A stretch of 64,000 nt of DNA from the NCBI RefSeq assembly GCF_014838715.1, contig NZ_CP061947.1, forward strand, positions 2,046,001 through 2,110,000. The letters are read 5' to 3'. Both the position numbers and the translations under genes were made by a program. Shown here one piece after another: positions 15,922 to 25,064 of the stretch. Within the stretch, counting starts at the first letter, position 1; each line of letters begins with the position of its first letter. The notes under the pieces were generated by a model. That model did no database searches. It was not told where the DNA came from and worked only from the letters and a program-made list of their open reading frames with translations. The stretch comes from Algoriphagus sp. Y33 (GTDB lineage Bacteria > Bacteroidota > Bacteroidia > Cytophagales > Cyclobacteriaceae).

Positions 15922-17520
15922 TTACCAATTGACTTTAGGTGACCGATAAAAGCCTACCCCTTTGATATCCCACCGCTTACCCTGAATAGCAATTCTCTTT
16001 TGGAAATCTTCCCAATTTCTTCGCTCATTAGAGGACCAGGCAACTTCAGCCAAGGCAGTCAATCTGGGAAAGGCCATATATTCGATGTCGGCACGGTCGG
16101 TGATAGTTTCAGTCCATAGGGGTGCTTCGACCCCCAGAATATCAGATTTGTTTATCCCTTCCGAATAAGTGGCAGGATCCCAATTGTAAGCGTCATCAAG
16201 TTCTATATATGCCGCCCAGTGAAGCCCCAGCGTAGAAGTAGAATCGTATTGCATATCGAGATATGCCCGCTTAGCCGGAGACATCAATATTTGGTTACCT
16301 TGTTCTATGGCAAATTTCGCATTTTCTTCCAAGGCCCAAAATTGAGCAACTGATCCAGGAGATAATTTTGCTGTGGCTATTTCATCCCAGCCTATGCTTT
16401 TCTTACCATACTTGGATACTATCTCCTGCACACGCTCAATAAAATAAATATAATCCTCCTTCTCCGTCACATGAGACTCATCTCCTCCGATATGAATATA
16501 AGGCCCCGGAGTAAGCTCCACTAGCTCTCTTATTACATCTTCTACAAAAGTATAAGTGATTTCTTTGTTTGTGGCAAATGTGCTAAACCCTACCTCGATT
16601 CCTGTGTAAATCTCGGCCGGCTGTGGATTCTTGTCTAGGATGTCAAAATCAATCTTACCTTCGTTCATTGTAGCAAAATCACCATTCGGTAAATTTACTC
16701 CCGGATTAAGTTCGCCATAGGATGCCAGAGCAGCATTGGTATGGCCCGGCATGTCTATTTCCGGTACAACTGTAATAAATCTCTCAGCTGCGTAGGTGAT
16801 GATCTCGGCGTAGTCTTCCTGAGTGAAAAAACCGCCTTCAGTTCCGCCAACTTCAGTCTTCCCCCCTATCTCTGTCAGTTTTGGCCAAGATTTGATTTCA
16901 ATTCTCCAACCCTGGTCATCAGTTAAGTGCAGATGTAAAAAGTTGAATTTCAGACTTGCCATCTGATCGATGTAATGCTTTACATCTTCCATACTTATAA
17001 AATGTCTGGCTACATCCAGCATTGCCCCTCTGTAAGCAAACTCCGGTTCATCTTCGATCTTACCCTCTGAAACCACCCAGTCATAATCTACTACAGAGGT
17101 ATTTTCAATCTCTGCAGGGAAAGCCTTGATTAAAGTCTGCATACCATAGTATAGTCCAGCTGCAGAAGTTGAGGAGATTTTTATCCAGTCGCTTTTGATT
17201 TCGACACTATACTTTTCTGAAGCCTCTCCGGCTACCAATTCCAAAATCAAATCACCGGTATCAGTGCCTACAGGAATATCATACCCGGTTGCTGGCCGTA
17301 GATTTTCTGCCAAGTAATTCCCAACTCTTTTCAAGTCCTCGCCGCTCCCCACCAACTGGACTGAAGAACCTGAACTTAATTCAAAACTTCCTGATGAAGA
17401 TGATAAAAAGCTTGGAATTGGAATAATGCCAGTCTGATCCAACGGAACAGCATTTGGTGCTTGACAGGAACTGATAGAAAATGCTACAAGTGCAGCAATA
17501 ATCTGAAAGGAATGCTTCAT
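15922..17520 (-). CDS. Beta-N-acetylhexosaminidase, GH20 lipoprotein
   Basis: A 532-residue enzyme that removes terminal GlcNAc or GalNAc. The signal ends in a lipobox at Cys19 (SISSC), so it is probably membrane-anchored. Residues 30-150 form the GH20b domain, and the TIM barrel starts near YRGAMLDVARHF (163-174). The Asp347-Glu348 catalytic pair is in HIGGDESH, and HLTDDQGWRIEI (198-209) lines the pocket. It is divergent from an exported Gfo/Idh/MocA gene. A role in chitin or glycoprotein breakdown is likely, and a GH18 gene lies 42 kb away. Confidence 0.94.
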   Translation of the reverse strand: MKHSFQIIAALVAFSISSCQAPNAVPLDQTGIIPIPSFLSSSSGSFELSSGSSVQLVGSGEDLKRVGNYLAENLRPATGYDIPVGTDTGDLILELVAGEASEKYSVEIKSDWIKISSTSAAGLYYGMQTLIKAFPAEIENTSVVDYDWVVSEGKIEDEPEFAYRGAMLDVARHFISMEDVKHYIDQMASLKFNFLHLHLTDDQGWRIEIKSWPKLTEIGGKTEVGGTEGGFFTQEDYAEIITYAAERFITVVPEIDMPGHTNAALASYGELNPGVNLPNGDFATMNEGKIDFDILDKNPQPAEIYTGIEVGFSTFATNKEITYTFVEDVIRELVELTPGPYIHIGGDESHVTEKEDYIYFIERVQEIVSKYGKKSIGWDEIATAKLSPGSVAQFWALEENAKFAIEQGNQILMSPAKRAYLDMQYDSTSTLGLHWAAYIELDDAYNWDPATYSEGINKSDILGVEAPLWTETITDRADIEYMAFPRLTALAEVAWSSNERRNWEDFQKRIAIQGKRWDIKGVGFYRSPKVNW

Positions 17521-17762
17521 AAAGTAAAAGGTTTGGGTAAACTTAATTTATTTTTTCAATAATCTTCCTGATACTAATTGATTTTATAATTAAACCGTTT
17601 TTTTGCTGTTTAATAAAACATCTCAACTAGGACTTGAAGTATTTTTATGAGTGGACTCAAGATTGTGGGTTGTTTTTGATAATTTCAAATTTTACATGGT
17701 CAGAAGTTGGACTGATTATAAAAATCATAAAAAAAACCCTCTTTAACATAACTATTAATCTA

Positions 17763-19220
17763 ATGAAAAGTGAAGGCTCAAAATCTGGGAATTCCAGAAG
17801 AAAATTTCTTAAAGGCTCAGCATTGGCAGCAGCCGGATTTTACATTGTTCCCAGAAATGTCCTGGGTGGCCCCGGTTTTATAGCTCCGAGTGACAAACTT
17901 AGAGTAGCCGGTATCGGTGTCGGCGGGATGGGCGGAAGTGATGTTCGTGGAGTCACCCAAACAGGAAAAGTAGATTTTATGGCACTTTGTGATGTGGATG
18001 ACAATAGAGCGAAGTCTAGTAGGGAATTACACCCGAAAGCCAAGTACTATAAAGATTTCAGAGACATGCTTGAAAAGGAAGAGAAGAACATTGACGCTGT
18101 CACTGTATCCACTCCGGATCACATGCACGCTGTAGCGGCCATGGCTGCTATGAAAATGGGGAAGCATGTCTATGTACAAAAACCACTCGCCCACGATATC
18201 TACGAGGCTAGAATGCTTACTGAAGCAGCTGAAAAATATAAAGTAGTCACCCAAATGGGCAACCAAGGTTCTTCGGGAGACGGTGTCCGTCAAATGGTGG
18301 AATGGTATGAAGCAGGATTAATAGGCGACGCCACCAAAGTATATTCTTGGACAGACAGACCTGTGTGGCCTCAGGGAATCCAATGGCCTACGGAACCTGT
18401 GACTCCTCCGGCTGATTTGGATTGGGATCTTTGGTTAGGAACAGCTCCCTATAAGGATTATGTAGGCAATCTTGTTCCCTTTAATTGGCGCGGATGGTGG
18501 GATTATGGGACCGGTGCATTAGGAGATATGGCCTGTCATATTATGGAGCCTCCATTCCGTGTGTTGAGCCTAGGCTATCCCAAATCTGCGGAATGCTCAG
18601 TAGGTTCCGTGTATGTAGGTGAATTCCAGAGAGGCTATTTCCCTGAAAGCTGCCCTCCTTCTTCACACATTACTTTACGGTTTGACAGACCGGGAAAAGA
18701 AGACCTGGAATTTCATTGGATGGATGGTGGTATTCAACCAACTAGACCGGAGGAATTAGCCCCAAATGAGCAAATGGGCGATGGCGGTAATGGCGTAATC
18801 ATAGAAGGCACTAAAGGAAAAATGATGTGCTCTACTTATGGAAAAAATCCGCAGCTGCTGCCTACGTCAAAAACTCAAGAGGTCAATATACCTCAGACCC
18901 TGCACCGTGTTTCAGGTGGGGATACCGGTCACTACAATAACTGGGTAGAAGCCTGTATTGCAGGACATGGATCGGAGGAATTTAAAAACTTGAGTTCGCC
19001 ATTCTCTATCGCAGGTCCATTGACTGAATCTGTCCTGATGGGAAACCTTGCCATAAGAAGCTACGATTACAGAACTCCAAAACCTGATAATCCCAACCAG
19101 TTTGATTATCCGGGCAGAGGAATCAAGCTTGTCTGGGATGGCCCTGAAATGAAAGTCACCAATTTCGAACCAGCCAACCAATTTGTAAGAAGAGAATATA
19201 GAGGCGATTATTCATTATAA
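17763..19220 (+). CDS. Tat-exported Gfo/Idh/MocA family oxidoreductase
   Basis: A 485-residue NAD(P)-dependent oxidoreductase predicted to be exported. The start at 17763 is chosen because it places a twin-arginine signal (SRRKFLKGSALAAAGF) at residues 12-27; an upstream ATG at 17634 adds 43 untypical residues. The Rossmann motif is GIGVGGMGGSD, the family Lys lies in VYVQKPLAHD, and the C-terminal domain is Trp-rich (FNWRGWWDYGTGALGDMACHIMEP as two adjacent blocks). Members of this group oxidise sugars or act as glycosidases with bound NAD. The substrate is unknown. Confidence 0.9.
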   Translation: MKSEGSKSGNSRRKFLKGSALAAAGFYIVPRNVLGGPGFIAPSDKLRVAGIGVGGMGGSDVRGVTQTGKVDFMALCDVDDNRAKSSRELHPKAKYYKDFRDMLEKEEKNIDAVTVSTPDHMHAVAAMAAMKMGKHVYVQKPLAHDIYEARMLTEAAEKYKVVTQMGNQGSSGDGVRQMVEWYEAGLIGDATKVYSWTDRPVWPQGIQWPTEPVTPPADLDWDLWLGTAPYKDYVGNLVPFNWRGWWDYGTGALGDMACHIMEPPFRVLSLGYPKSAECSVGSVYVGEFQRGYFPESCPPSSHITLRFDRPGKEDLEFHWMDGGIQPTRPEELAPNEQMGDGGNGVIIEGTKGKMMCSTYGKNPQLLPTSKTQEVNIPQTLHRVSGGDTGHYNNWVEACIAGHGSEEFKNLSSPFSIAGPLTESVLMGNLAIRSYDYRTPKPDNPNQFDYPGRGIKLVWDGPEMKVTNFEPANQFVRREYRGDYSL

Positions 19221-19334
19221 TTTATGTCTATCCGCTTAGCTGCGGGTATATACTTGGAATTAATGATGGAAATTCAAAATCCAGACATGACTCCGGTACC
19301 GTGCCATGCGAACACTCTATAGTATAATCAAACA

Positions 19335-19370
19335 GAAAACGGCTTTGAAAATATATTCAAAGCCGTTTTC
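19335..19370. terminator. Bidirectional terminator between convergent genes
   Basis: A perfect 15-bp stem (GAAAACGGCTTTGAA / TTCAAAGCCGTTTTC) with a 6-nt loop has A runs on one side and T runs on the other. It serves the Gfo gene (plus) and the OmpA/PD40 gene (minus), whose stop codon is 2 bp away. Confidence 0.88.
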
Positions 19371-19371
19371 A

Positions 19372-20997
19372 CTATCGCTCTACCTCCAGTTCTACTCTTC
19401 TATTTTTGGATCGGCCTACTTCGGTTGCATTGGAAGCGAGTGGTCTGGTACCTCCCCAACCTGAGATCCTGAGATTTTCAAAGGCAACCCCCTGCCCGAT
19501 CAAGTAATCTCTAACACTCCCTGCTCTATCCATAGAAAGACCTTTGTTCAGTCCGGGATCACCCGCATTGTCTGTATGCCCATGAATCCTAAGCTTCATA
19601 TCCGGATTTTCCACTAAAAATTTAGCCAGTTCATTCAAAGATTTTTTTGTCTGTTCTCCTTCCAATTCCGCAGTACCTCTCTTGAAGTTAACATCATCAA
19701 GCAAAATGACATTCCCAGACTCAGCCTTAGTCATTAAAACAACCGTTGGCTCACCGATCTTGATCTCATTAAGAGAAATAGCCTTTGGGAAATAGCCCTT
19801 AGAATTAACCGTAATTTCTGACACTTGAGCATTCTTCAATTCAGATAGTTTGACCGAGTCAGCTGCACTTTTATATACCACAGCACCTACGGATTTCCAA
19901 GTAATCGAGTAAGGAACCAACGTCTTGTTCTTAGCATCTACTACAAACCAAGAAATAGGCTCCTCTTCCTCTTCTGCTACTTGCTCCGACATTTTTACTT
20001 CAGGAAAACCAATAGCAGATGAAGGATAAATTGGCACAACTGATGCGCTTTTAGTTGTTTTTGGCAAAGTCTTAGAAATCAAAGGCTCAGATACAGCTTC
20101 GGTAAACTCCTCCGGTGTCACCAGAGGCACTACAGTTTCGAAAGTCAATAAGTCCGCAAAACCGTCACTATTCTGTGTGCTGGTCCACACCACCTCCTCC
20201 TCATTGATAAAGGTGACTGAAACCTCAGATCCGGGAGAGCTTATTTGCTGCCATATGACCGGTTTACTCCAGTTATTCCAACCTTCTCCCATACGTTTTG
20301 ATATAAATATATCCTTCCCTTGTGCACCTGTGTGCATATTGGAAGAGAAATATAATTTTTCCGTTTTAGAATCGTAGTAAGGACTCATTTCTTGTCCTTT
20401 TGTGTTGATGGCTGAACCAATGTTGACAGGAGCTGACCATGCTGCCGGACCGGTTTTTTCACTCACATAGATATCTTCATTTCCTTTGGAATCTTTTCCT
20501 TTTCCCGAAAGAAAAATCACATTTCTGCCTGAAGCCACTCTCCCGGTGACTTGCCCGGAAATGGCCTCCAATCCTGTCATGGATACTTGCCTAAGATAGT
20601 TCCAGTCTGAGCCGAACTTAGAATATTGATAAATCCCAAATCTTTCACCGCCTGTATGATATACCAACAACGTAAGGAAATCTTCCAAGCCCAGAGAAAA
20701 GTCATACCCATCGGTACTGAGATCGGCACGGTGTACAGCCTCCTGCCATTCACCGGAATCGGATTTTCTAGTCATCCAGATATCACCGGGATCAGCTGTT
20801 CCCCCTACGTTCTTAGGGTGAAAAGCCCGTGTAAACAGTAATGTATTGTCTCCAATCCAAACAGGATTCATATCGTCTTGCGGAGTATTGGCACCGGAAA
20901 GCGAAACTACTTTTTGGGCTTCTAGATTGAATGAAAAGCAAAAAGCAAGTAGCATTACGCCACTTGCTTTTTTTAATACATCAGTGAATTTTTTCAT
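19372..20997 (-). CDS. OmpA-family protein with PD40 repeats
   Basis: A 541-residue exported protein. The start at 20997 gives a clean signal peptide (ending FSFNLEAQ); a longer frame to 21099 would overlap the upstream gene. Residues about 30-300 hold PD40/WD40-like repeats (for example SPYYDSKTEKLYFSSN and FLSGKGKDSKGNEDIYVS). The C-terminal 105 residues are an OmpA domain with LRIHGHTDNAGD and RAGSVRDYLIGQGV and NRRVEL, which binds peptidoglycan. It follows the deoxyhypusine-synthase gene by 5 bp. A terminator-like hairpin lies inside its signal-peptide codons. Confidence 0.9.
   Translation of the reverse strand: MKKFTDVLKKASGVMLLAFCFSFNLEAQKVVSLSGANTPQDDMNPVWIGDNTLLFTRAFHPKNVGGTADPGDIWMTRKSDSGEWQEAVHRADLSTDGYDFSLGLEDFLTLLVYHTGGERFGIYQYSKFGSDWNYLRQVSMTGLEAISGQVTGRVASGRNVIFLSGKGKDSKGNEDIYVSEKTGPAAWSAPVNIGSAINTKGQEMSPYYDSKTEKLYFSSNMHTGAQGKDIFISKRMGEGWNNWSKPVIWQQISSPGSEVSVTFINEEEVVWTSTQNSDGFADLLTFETVVPLVTPEEFTEAVSEPLISKTLPKTTKSASVVPIYPSSAIGFPEVKMSEQVAEEEEEPISWFVVDAKNKTLVPYSITWKSVGAVVYKSAADSVKLSELKNAQVSEITVNSKGYFPKAISLNEIKIGEPTVVLMTKAESGNVILLDDVNFKRGTAELEGEQTKKSLNELAKFLVENPDMKLRIHGHTDNAGDPGLNKGLSMDRAGSVRDYLIGQGVAFENLRISGWGGTRPLASNATEVGRSKNRRVELEVER
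20941..20971 (-). promoter_or_regulatory. Terminator-like hairpin inside the signal-peptide codons
   Basis: A perfect 10-bp stem (AAAAGCAAGT / ACTTGCTTTT) with an 11-nt loop lies 26-56 bases into the OmpA/PD40 gene. On the minus-strand transcript it is followed by TTTGCTTTT, so it resembles an intrinsic terminator placed to cut transcription after the upstream gene. Function is inferred only. Confidence 0.4.
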
Positions 20998-21002
20998 AAT
21001 AT

Positions 21003-21974
21003 TTATTGATCCAGCACAATGGCAAATACCAATGGTGCTACGATCGTTGCATCTGATTCGATGATAAATTTCGGCGTATCTATTCCCAGTTTTCCCCAAG
21101 TTATTTTCTCATTGGGAACAGCTCCGGAATACGAACCATAAGAAGTGGTCGAATCAGAGATCTGGCAGAAATAGCCCCAAAGCGGCACATTTTCTCGTTG
21201 CAAATCCTGATGCAACATCGGCACCACACATATCGGGAAGTCTCCTGCAATTCCCCCGCCAATCTGGAAAAATCCGACAGTACTTTCGTCAGTAGCCGTA
21301 TTTGTGTACCATTCTGCCAGATACATCATGTACTCAATGCCACTACGGACGGTGTGTACATTCTTCACATCACCTGAGATCACATGGCCTGCAAACATAT
21401 TTCCCAAAGTAGAATCTTCCCATCCAGGTACTATAATAGGAAGGTTCTTTTTGGCCGCTTCCAGCAACCAGCTATCTTTTGGATCGATTTGATAAGAATC
21501 TTCTAGCTTACCCCCAAGCAAGATTTTATAGAAAAACTCATGCGGAAAAAAAGCTTCTCCGGCCTGATCTGCTTTTACCCATTCTTCTAAAATCACATGT
21601 TCGATTCTTCGCATTGCTTCCATTTCGGGAATACATGTGTCTGTCACACGATTCATATGGCGCTCTACCAAATCCTGCTCTTGTGCAGGAGTAAGCTCAC
21701 GATAGTTTGGAATCCGCTCATAATAATCGTGCGCTACCAAATTGAACACATCCTCCTCCAAATTGGCCCCTGTACATGTAATTATTTGAATCTTGTCTTG
21801 GCGGATCATCTCCGCAAGAGAAATACCCAGCTCAGCGGTAGACATGGCACCTGCCAGGGTTACCATCATCTTGCCGCCATTATCCAGATGGGCTTTATAT
21901 CCTTCTGCTGCATCGATCAATGCAGCAGCATTGAAATGTCGGTAGTTATGCTTTAAAAATTCAGTGATTTTCAT
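21003..21974 (-). CDS. Deoxyhypusine synthase family protein
   Basis: A 323-residue homologue of deoxyhypusine synthase, an NAD- and spermidine-dependent aminobutyl transferase. The family blocks are MMVTLAGAMSTAELG, CTGANLEEDVFNL, QIGGGIAGDFPICVVP and the active-site segment ITWGKLG with catalytic Lys295. Bacteria lack eIF5A, so bacterial members are thought to make homospermidine or modify unknown targets. The start at 21974 is preferred to 22010. An exact -7 box, TATTTTTG, lies on the minus strand at 21998-22005, but I found no -33 box at the right distance. Confidence 0.88.
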   Translation of the reverse strand: MKITEFLKHNYRHFNAAALIDAAEGYKAHLDNGGKMMVTLAGAMSTAELGISLAEMIRQDKIQIITCTGANLEEDVFNLVAHDYYERIPNYRELTPAQEQDLVERHMNRVTDTCIPEMEAMRRIEHVILEEWVKADQAGEAFFPHEFFYKILLGGKLEDSYQIDPKDSWLLEAAKKNLPIIVPGWEDSTLGNMFAGHVISGDVKNVHTVRSGIEYMMYLAEWYTNTATDESTVGFFQIGGGIAGDFPICVVPMLHQDLQRENVPLWGYFCQISDSTTSYGSYSGAVPNEKITWGKLGIDTPKFIIESDATIVAPLVFAIVLDQ

Positions 21975-22021
21975 TCTATAAATTTTCGTTTGAACCTCAA
22001 AAATACCCAATTTTTCGCCAC

Positions 22022-22047
22022 AAAAAAACCCAGCCTAAACTGGGTTT
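22022..22047 (-). terminator. Terminator of the OmpH-family gene
   Basis: On the minus strand, an 8-bp perfect stem (AAACCCAG / CTGGGTTT) with a 6-nt loop runs into seven T, about 28 bp past the stop codon. Confidence 0.88.
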
Positions 22048-22074
22048 AATAATATTGTGATTAAGTAGATCTGC

Positions 22075-22671
22075 TTATTTTGCCGTGTCGGCAGGAGCAG
22101 CAGTGTACTCTTTGTTGATTCCTTCAATTACCGAGGAAGTAAGGTCGATCGCCTCATTGGCATACCATATTGCCCCACCTCTGGTGTAGCTCAAGATGAC
22201 ATCAATATCATTGCTTTCAGCATAAACTTTAAGGTAATTCTGTACTTTATCATACACCTCACTGTACAACGCCGACTCATCCGCAGACAATTCCTGCATC
22301 AGGTTATCACGATAGGTCATTAGGTTTTGCTCTTTTTTAGCCAGTTCCTCTTGCTTTGCTCTCTGCTGGTTTACGGTCATATTGCCACCGGTTTGCTGAA
22401 AAGTCTGAACTTCTTGCTGAAATCCACTAGCTCTCCCCTGAAGATCACCTTCAAATTTCTTTCCCTTCTCAGTCAGTTCTTCTGACTTTTTCTTAAAGTA
22501 ATCATACTTGTTGATCACGCTGTCAGTGTAAACAAAAGCAACATTCAAATCACCTTGTTTAACTTCTTTCGAAGCGGTTTCGCCAGTAGTAGAAGTTCCC
22601 GCTTTATCACAGCCGTATAGAAGCACTGTAGCAAGGCTCAATGCACCGATTAGTTTTAATCCTCTTTTCAC
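22075..22671 (-). CDS. OmpH/Skp-family periplasmic chaperone, lipoprotein
   Basis: A 198-residue Skp-like protein with a lipobox ending at Cys21 (LLYGC). Residues about 45-150 are a long charged helical hairpin (for example KKKSEELTEKGKKFEGDLQG and QQRAKQEELAKKEQNLM), followed by a beta-strand end typical of OmpH (DVILSYTRGGAIWYANEAIDLT). Skp family members carry unfolded outer-membrane proteins across the periplasm. The lipid anchor is a common Bacteroidota variation. It has its own terminator. Confidence 0.88.
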   Translation of the reverse strand: MKRGLKLIGALSLATVLLYGCDKAGTSTTGETASKEVKQGDLNVAFVYTDSVINKYDYFKKKSEELTEKGKKFEGDLQGRASGFQQEVQTFQQTGGNMTVNQQRAKQEELAKKEQNLMTYRDNLMQELSADESALYSEVYDKVQNYLKVYAESNDIDVILSYTRGGAIWYANEAIDLTSSVIEGINKEYTAAPADTAK

Positions 22672-22758
22672 TTTGTTGATGTTAATGATTACAAGGGCGC
22701 AAATATAAAGAAAGTATTGATTTTACAAGGAATGACTTAGAATCTCTCGTCAAATCCG

Positions 22759-23661
22759 TCAGAAATATAGGTCCTGAGCCAACCTGTACACCATCGTATG
22801 AGCTTCAACTATTTTGGACACTTGGGCTGAATACCCACCACCCATACAGCACATTATCGGTACATCCAGTGATTTGGCCAATTTTAAAATAATCTCATCA
22901 CGCTTTTTCACTCCATCTATACTCATTGACAGCCGTCCCAATTTGTCACTCTCCAATACATCCACACCGGACTGGTAGATGATGAAGTCAGGTGTAAATT
23001 CCTTCAGAATAAGTTCAAGTTGGGACTGGAGAATTGCCAAATATACATAATCACCTGTACCATCAGGGACGGCACAGTCTAGGTCAGAGACTTCTTTGTG
23101 CATAGGATAATTCTTTTCTCCATGCATACTGAATGTGAATACAGATGGATTATCTGCAAATATACTTGCCGTACCGTTACCCTGATGTACATCGAGATCC
23201 ACTACCAAAACCTTCTTGGAAATTTGATTGACAATCAAATAATTAGCCGTAACAGCAATATCATTTAACAAACAAAAGCCCTCTCCCCGATCGGAAAAAG
23301 CATGGTGAGTACCTCCTGCTACATTCATTGCAATCCCATATTCCCGTGCATACAGCGCAGCCTGAACTGACCCATGCAAAATAGTAATCTCCCTCTCCAC
23401 AAGTTCTTTGGATAAAGGAAATCCAGTAGCCCGGATTTCGGACTTGGACAACGTCAAAAACTTTAGTTTCTCCCAATATTCTTTTGCGTGAGTATTCAGA
23501 ATCCAGTGTTCATTGAGGGGTACCGGTTGAAAGAAATTCCCCTCTGACACGATTCCTTCATAAACTAACTGGCCAGGAAGCAATTCATACTTTTCCATCG
23601 GGAACCTATGATTTTGGGGCAATGGATGCTTGTAAATAGGTGAAAATGCAATTTTCAGCAT
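22759..23661 (-). CDS. Histone-deacetylase-like zinc amidohydrolase
   Basis: A 300-residue member of the arginase/deacetylase superfamily. The active site is readable: His119-His120 (GGTHHAF), zinc ligands Asp157 and His159 (VVDLDVHQGNG), Asp234 (QSGVDVLESD) and a Gly-rich loop MGGGYS. Bacterial members deacetylate acetyl-lysine, acetylpolyamines or acetoin-related targets, and the substrate cannot be assigned. It lies 87 bp upstream of the OmpH gene on the same strand. Confidence 0.92.
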   Translation of the reverse strand: MLKIAFSPIYKHPLPQNHRFPMEKYELLPGQLVYEGIVSEGNFFQPVPLNEHWILNTHAKEYWEKLKFLTLSKSEIRATGFPLSKELVEREITILHGSVQAALYAREYGIAMNVAGGTHHAFSDRGEGFCLLNDIAVTANYLIVNQISKKVLVVDLDVHQGNGTASIFADNPSVFTFSMHGEKNYPMHKEVSDLDCAVPDGTGDYVYLAILQSQLELILKEFTPDFIIYQSGVDVLESDKLGRLSMSIDGVKKRDEIILKLAKSLDVPIMCCMGGGYSAQVSKIVEAHTMVYRLAQDLYF

Positions 23662-23714
23662 AAAAAAACGCTTGTGATCAACAAACGTCGTTAGGTATTT
23701 CTACTCAAATAAGA

Positions 23715-24281
23715 TCAATCTTCGGCATCTTCTTCCTCTTCAGATTGAAAAGCATACATGGTGTCGTCTAACTCAAGTGTGTCATCGTTAAACTCCTTGA
23801 TAAAATTAGAAATCACAAGCTCATCTATGTGATCTACATTCAATCCGGCATCTAAGCCAATCCCGAAGTCATGATGAGTATCCACATCAACGAATTCTTG
23901 CACCTTCACGCTCTCCTCTTCCTCGATCTCCATGATGATCTCAGTAATAAACCATCCGATCTCTTCTTCTTCACTTGTCAACGGCTTCAAATTGCCATTT
24001 TCATCTTCTTCATAGGATATACTTTTGAAATTGGGGAATTTCTGAGCTGCTTTATGTTCTGCAAGTTCATAGACTTCGCTGGCATGATGTAACCGTAGCG
24101 TATACAATGCAGCGTCGTATATTACTTCTTTGCCTTGGTACATTCCTATGAAATAGAAATTCACAAACTCATCGGAGTTTTCTTCATCGGCAATGATCTT
24201 GAAGGTCTTATTGAGCATACGTAGTTCTTCCTTTAGCTCCTCGATGCGCTGCGGGTCAAAACCTGGATTTGAGATTGACAT
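23715..24281 (-). CDS. Conserved hypothetical acidic protein
   Basis: A 188-residue cytoplasmic protein with no signal or membrane segment. It is very acidic, with Glu-rich stretches at about 123-130 and at the C terminus (SEEEEDAED). The central part (FYFIGMYQGKEVIYDAALYTLRLHHASEVYELAE) looks alpha/beta. I believe similar proteins occur widely in Bacteroidota, but I recognise no domain or function. It lies 54 bp upstream of the deacetylase-like gene on the same strand. The 24282-24551 gap after its start shows nothing beyond AT-rich sequence. Confidence 0.72.
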   Translation of the reverse strand: MSISNPGFDPQRIEELKEELRMLNKTFKIIADEENSDEFVNFYFIGMYQGKEVIYDAALYTLRLHHASEVYELAEHKAAQKFPNFKSISYEEDENGNLKPLTSEEEEIGWFITEIIMEIEEEESVKVQEFVDVDTHHDFGIGLDAGLNVDHIDELVISNFIKEFNDDTLELDDTMYAFQSEEEEDAED

Positions 24282-24551
24282 AGGTCAAATAGTTAAAGAG
24301 TACTTATTTTTTAAGTGATTAGCAATTCAATAGTACTAATTCGTATAGTAATATAGTATCAAAATCTAATCGAATATAATTAAATCTACAAAGTCTCATA
24401 AAGAAATTGTAACTGAATTGAAGTTTTCTTAGAAACAAGTAGATGTGAGATCGTGTACTGGATTTGGAATCTCCCGGCGAATTGAGGTATGAACACCCCG
24501 ATTCTCTCTTTATTTCACTTTAAGAATCCTAAAAAAGAAAGTCTCAATTTC

Positions 24552-24917
24552 TCAATCAGAAGGATTGAGATCATTCCCAAAAAGAGAGTTAATCATGCTC
24601 ACCACAACGGCAAACAATACAGCCCACCAGAAGCCATCCACCTGAAAACCGGGGATAATCCGATCAGCCAGCATTATCATCAATGCATTTATAACCAACA
24701 AAAAAAGACCAAGTGTCAAAAATGTAATGGGCAAAGTCAGAATTACCAAAATTGGTTTCAGCGTAACATTGATAAGTATGATGACTGCCGCAAGTATAAA
24801 TCCCGTCATGACCGTATCTATATGAATCCCGGGCAATAAAAATGCTGCAATAAGCACCGCAATACCGCCTAAAAGGATTTTGACAAGGAAGTTCAATGGT
24901 CTATTGCTTTTCTCCAT
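24552..24917 (-). CDS. Phage-holin-family (PF04020-type) small membrane protein
   Basis: A 121-residue protein with four hydrophobic helices (about 8-27, 33-51, 56-77 and 95-112). The LLPGIHIDTVMTGFILAAVI and NVTLKPILVILTLPITFLTLG segments are typical of the YvlD-like family. Despite the family name these are chromosomal membrane proteins not tied to lysis. It stands alone; no phage genes are nearby. Confidence 0.85.
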   Translation of the reverse strand: MEKSNRPLNFLVKILLGGIAVLIAAFLLPGIHIDTVMTGFILAAVIILINVTLKPILVILTLPITFLTLGLFLLVINALMIMLADRIIPGFQVDGFWWAVLFAVVVSMINSLFGNDLNPSD

Positions 24918-25064
24918 GGGATTAAAAGTAAGAAATTACCTTAATTTTCCTAAACCTGACAAATATCACCTCGAAAATATGGAATGGAAAAGGCATGAAA
25001 TTCGTTACCTGAAAAACGTTGCCGTATATTTACGGCATTAAACACAACATAAATCCTACACCAA

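Noticed and set aside
24489..24839. 116-codon plus-strand frame
   Set aside because: Antisense to the four-helix membrane protein gene, which has clear family features.
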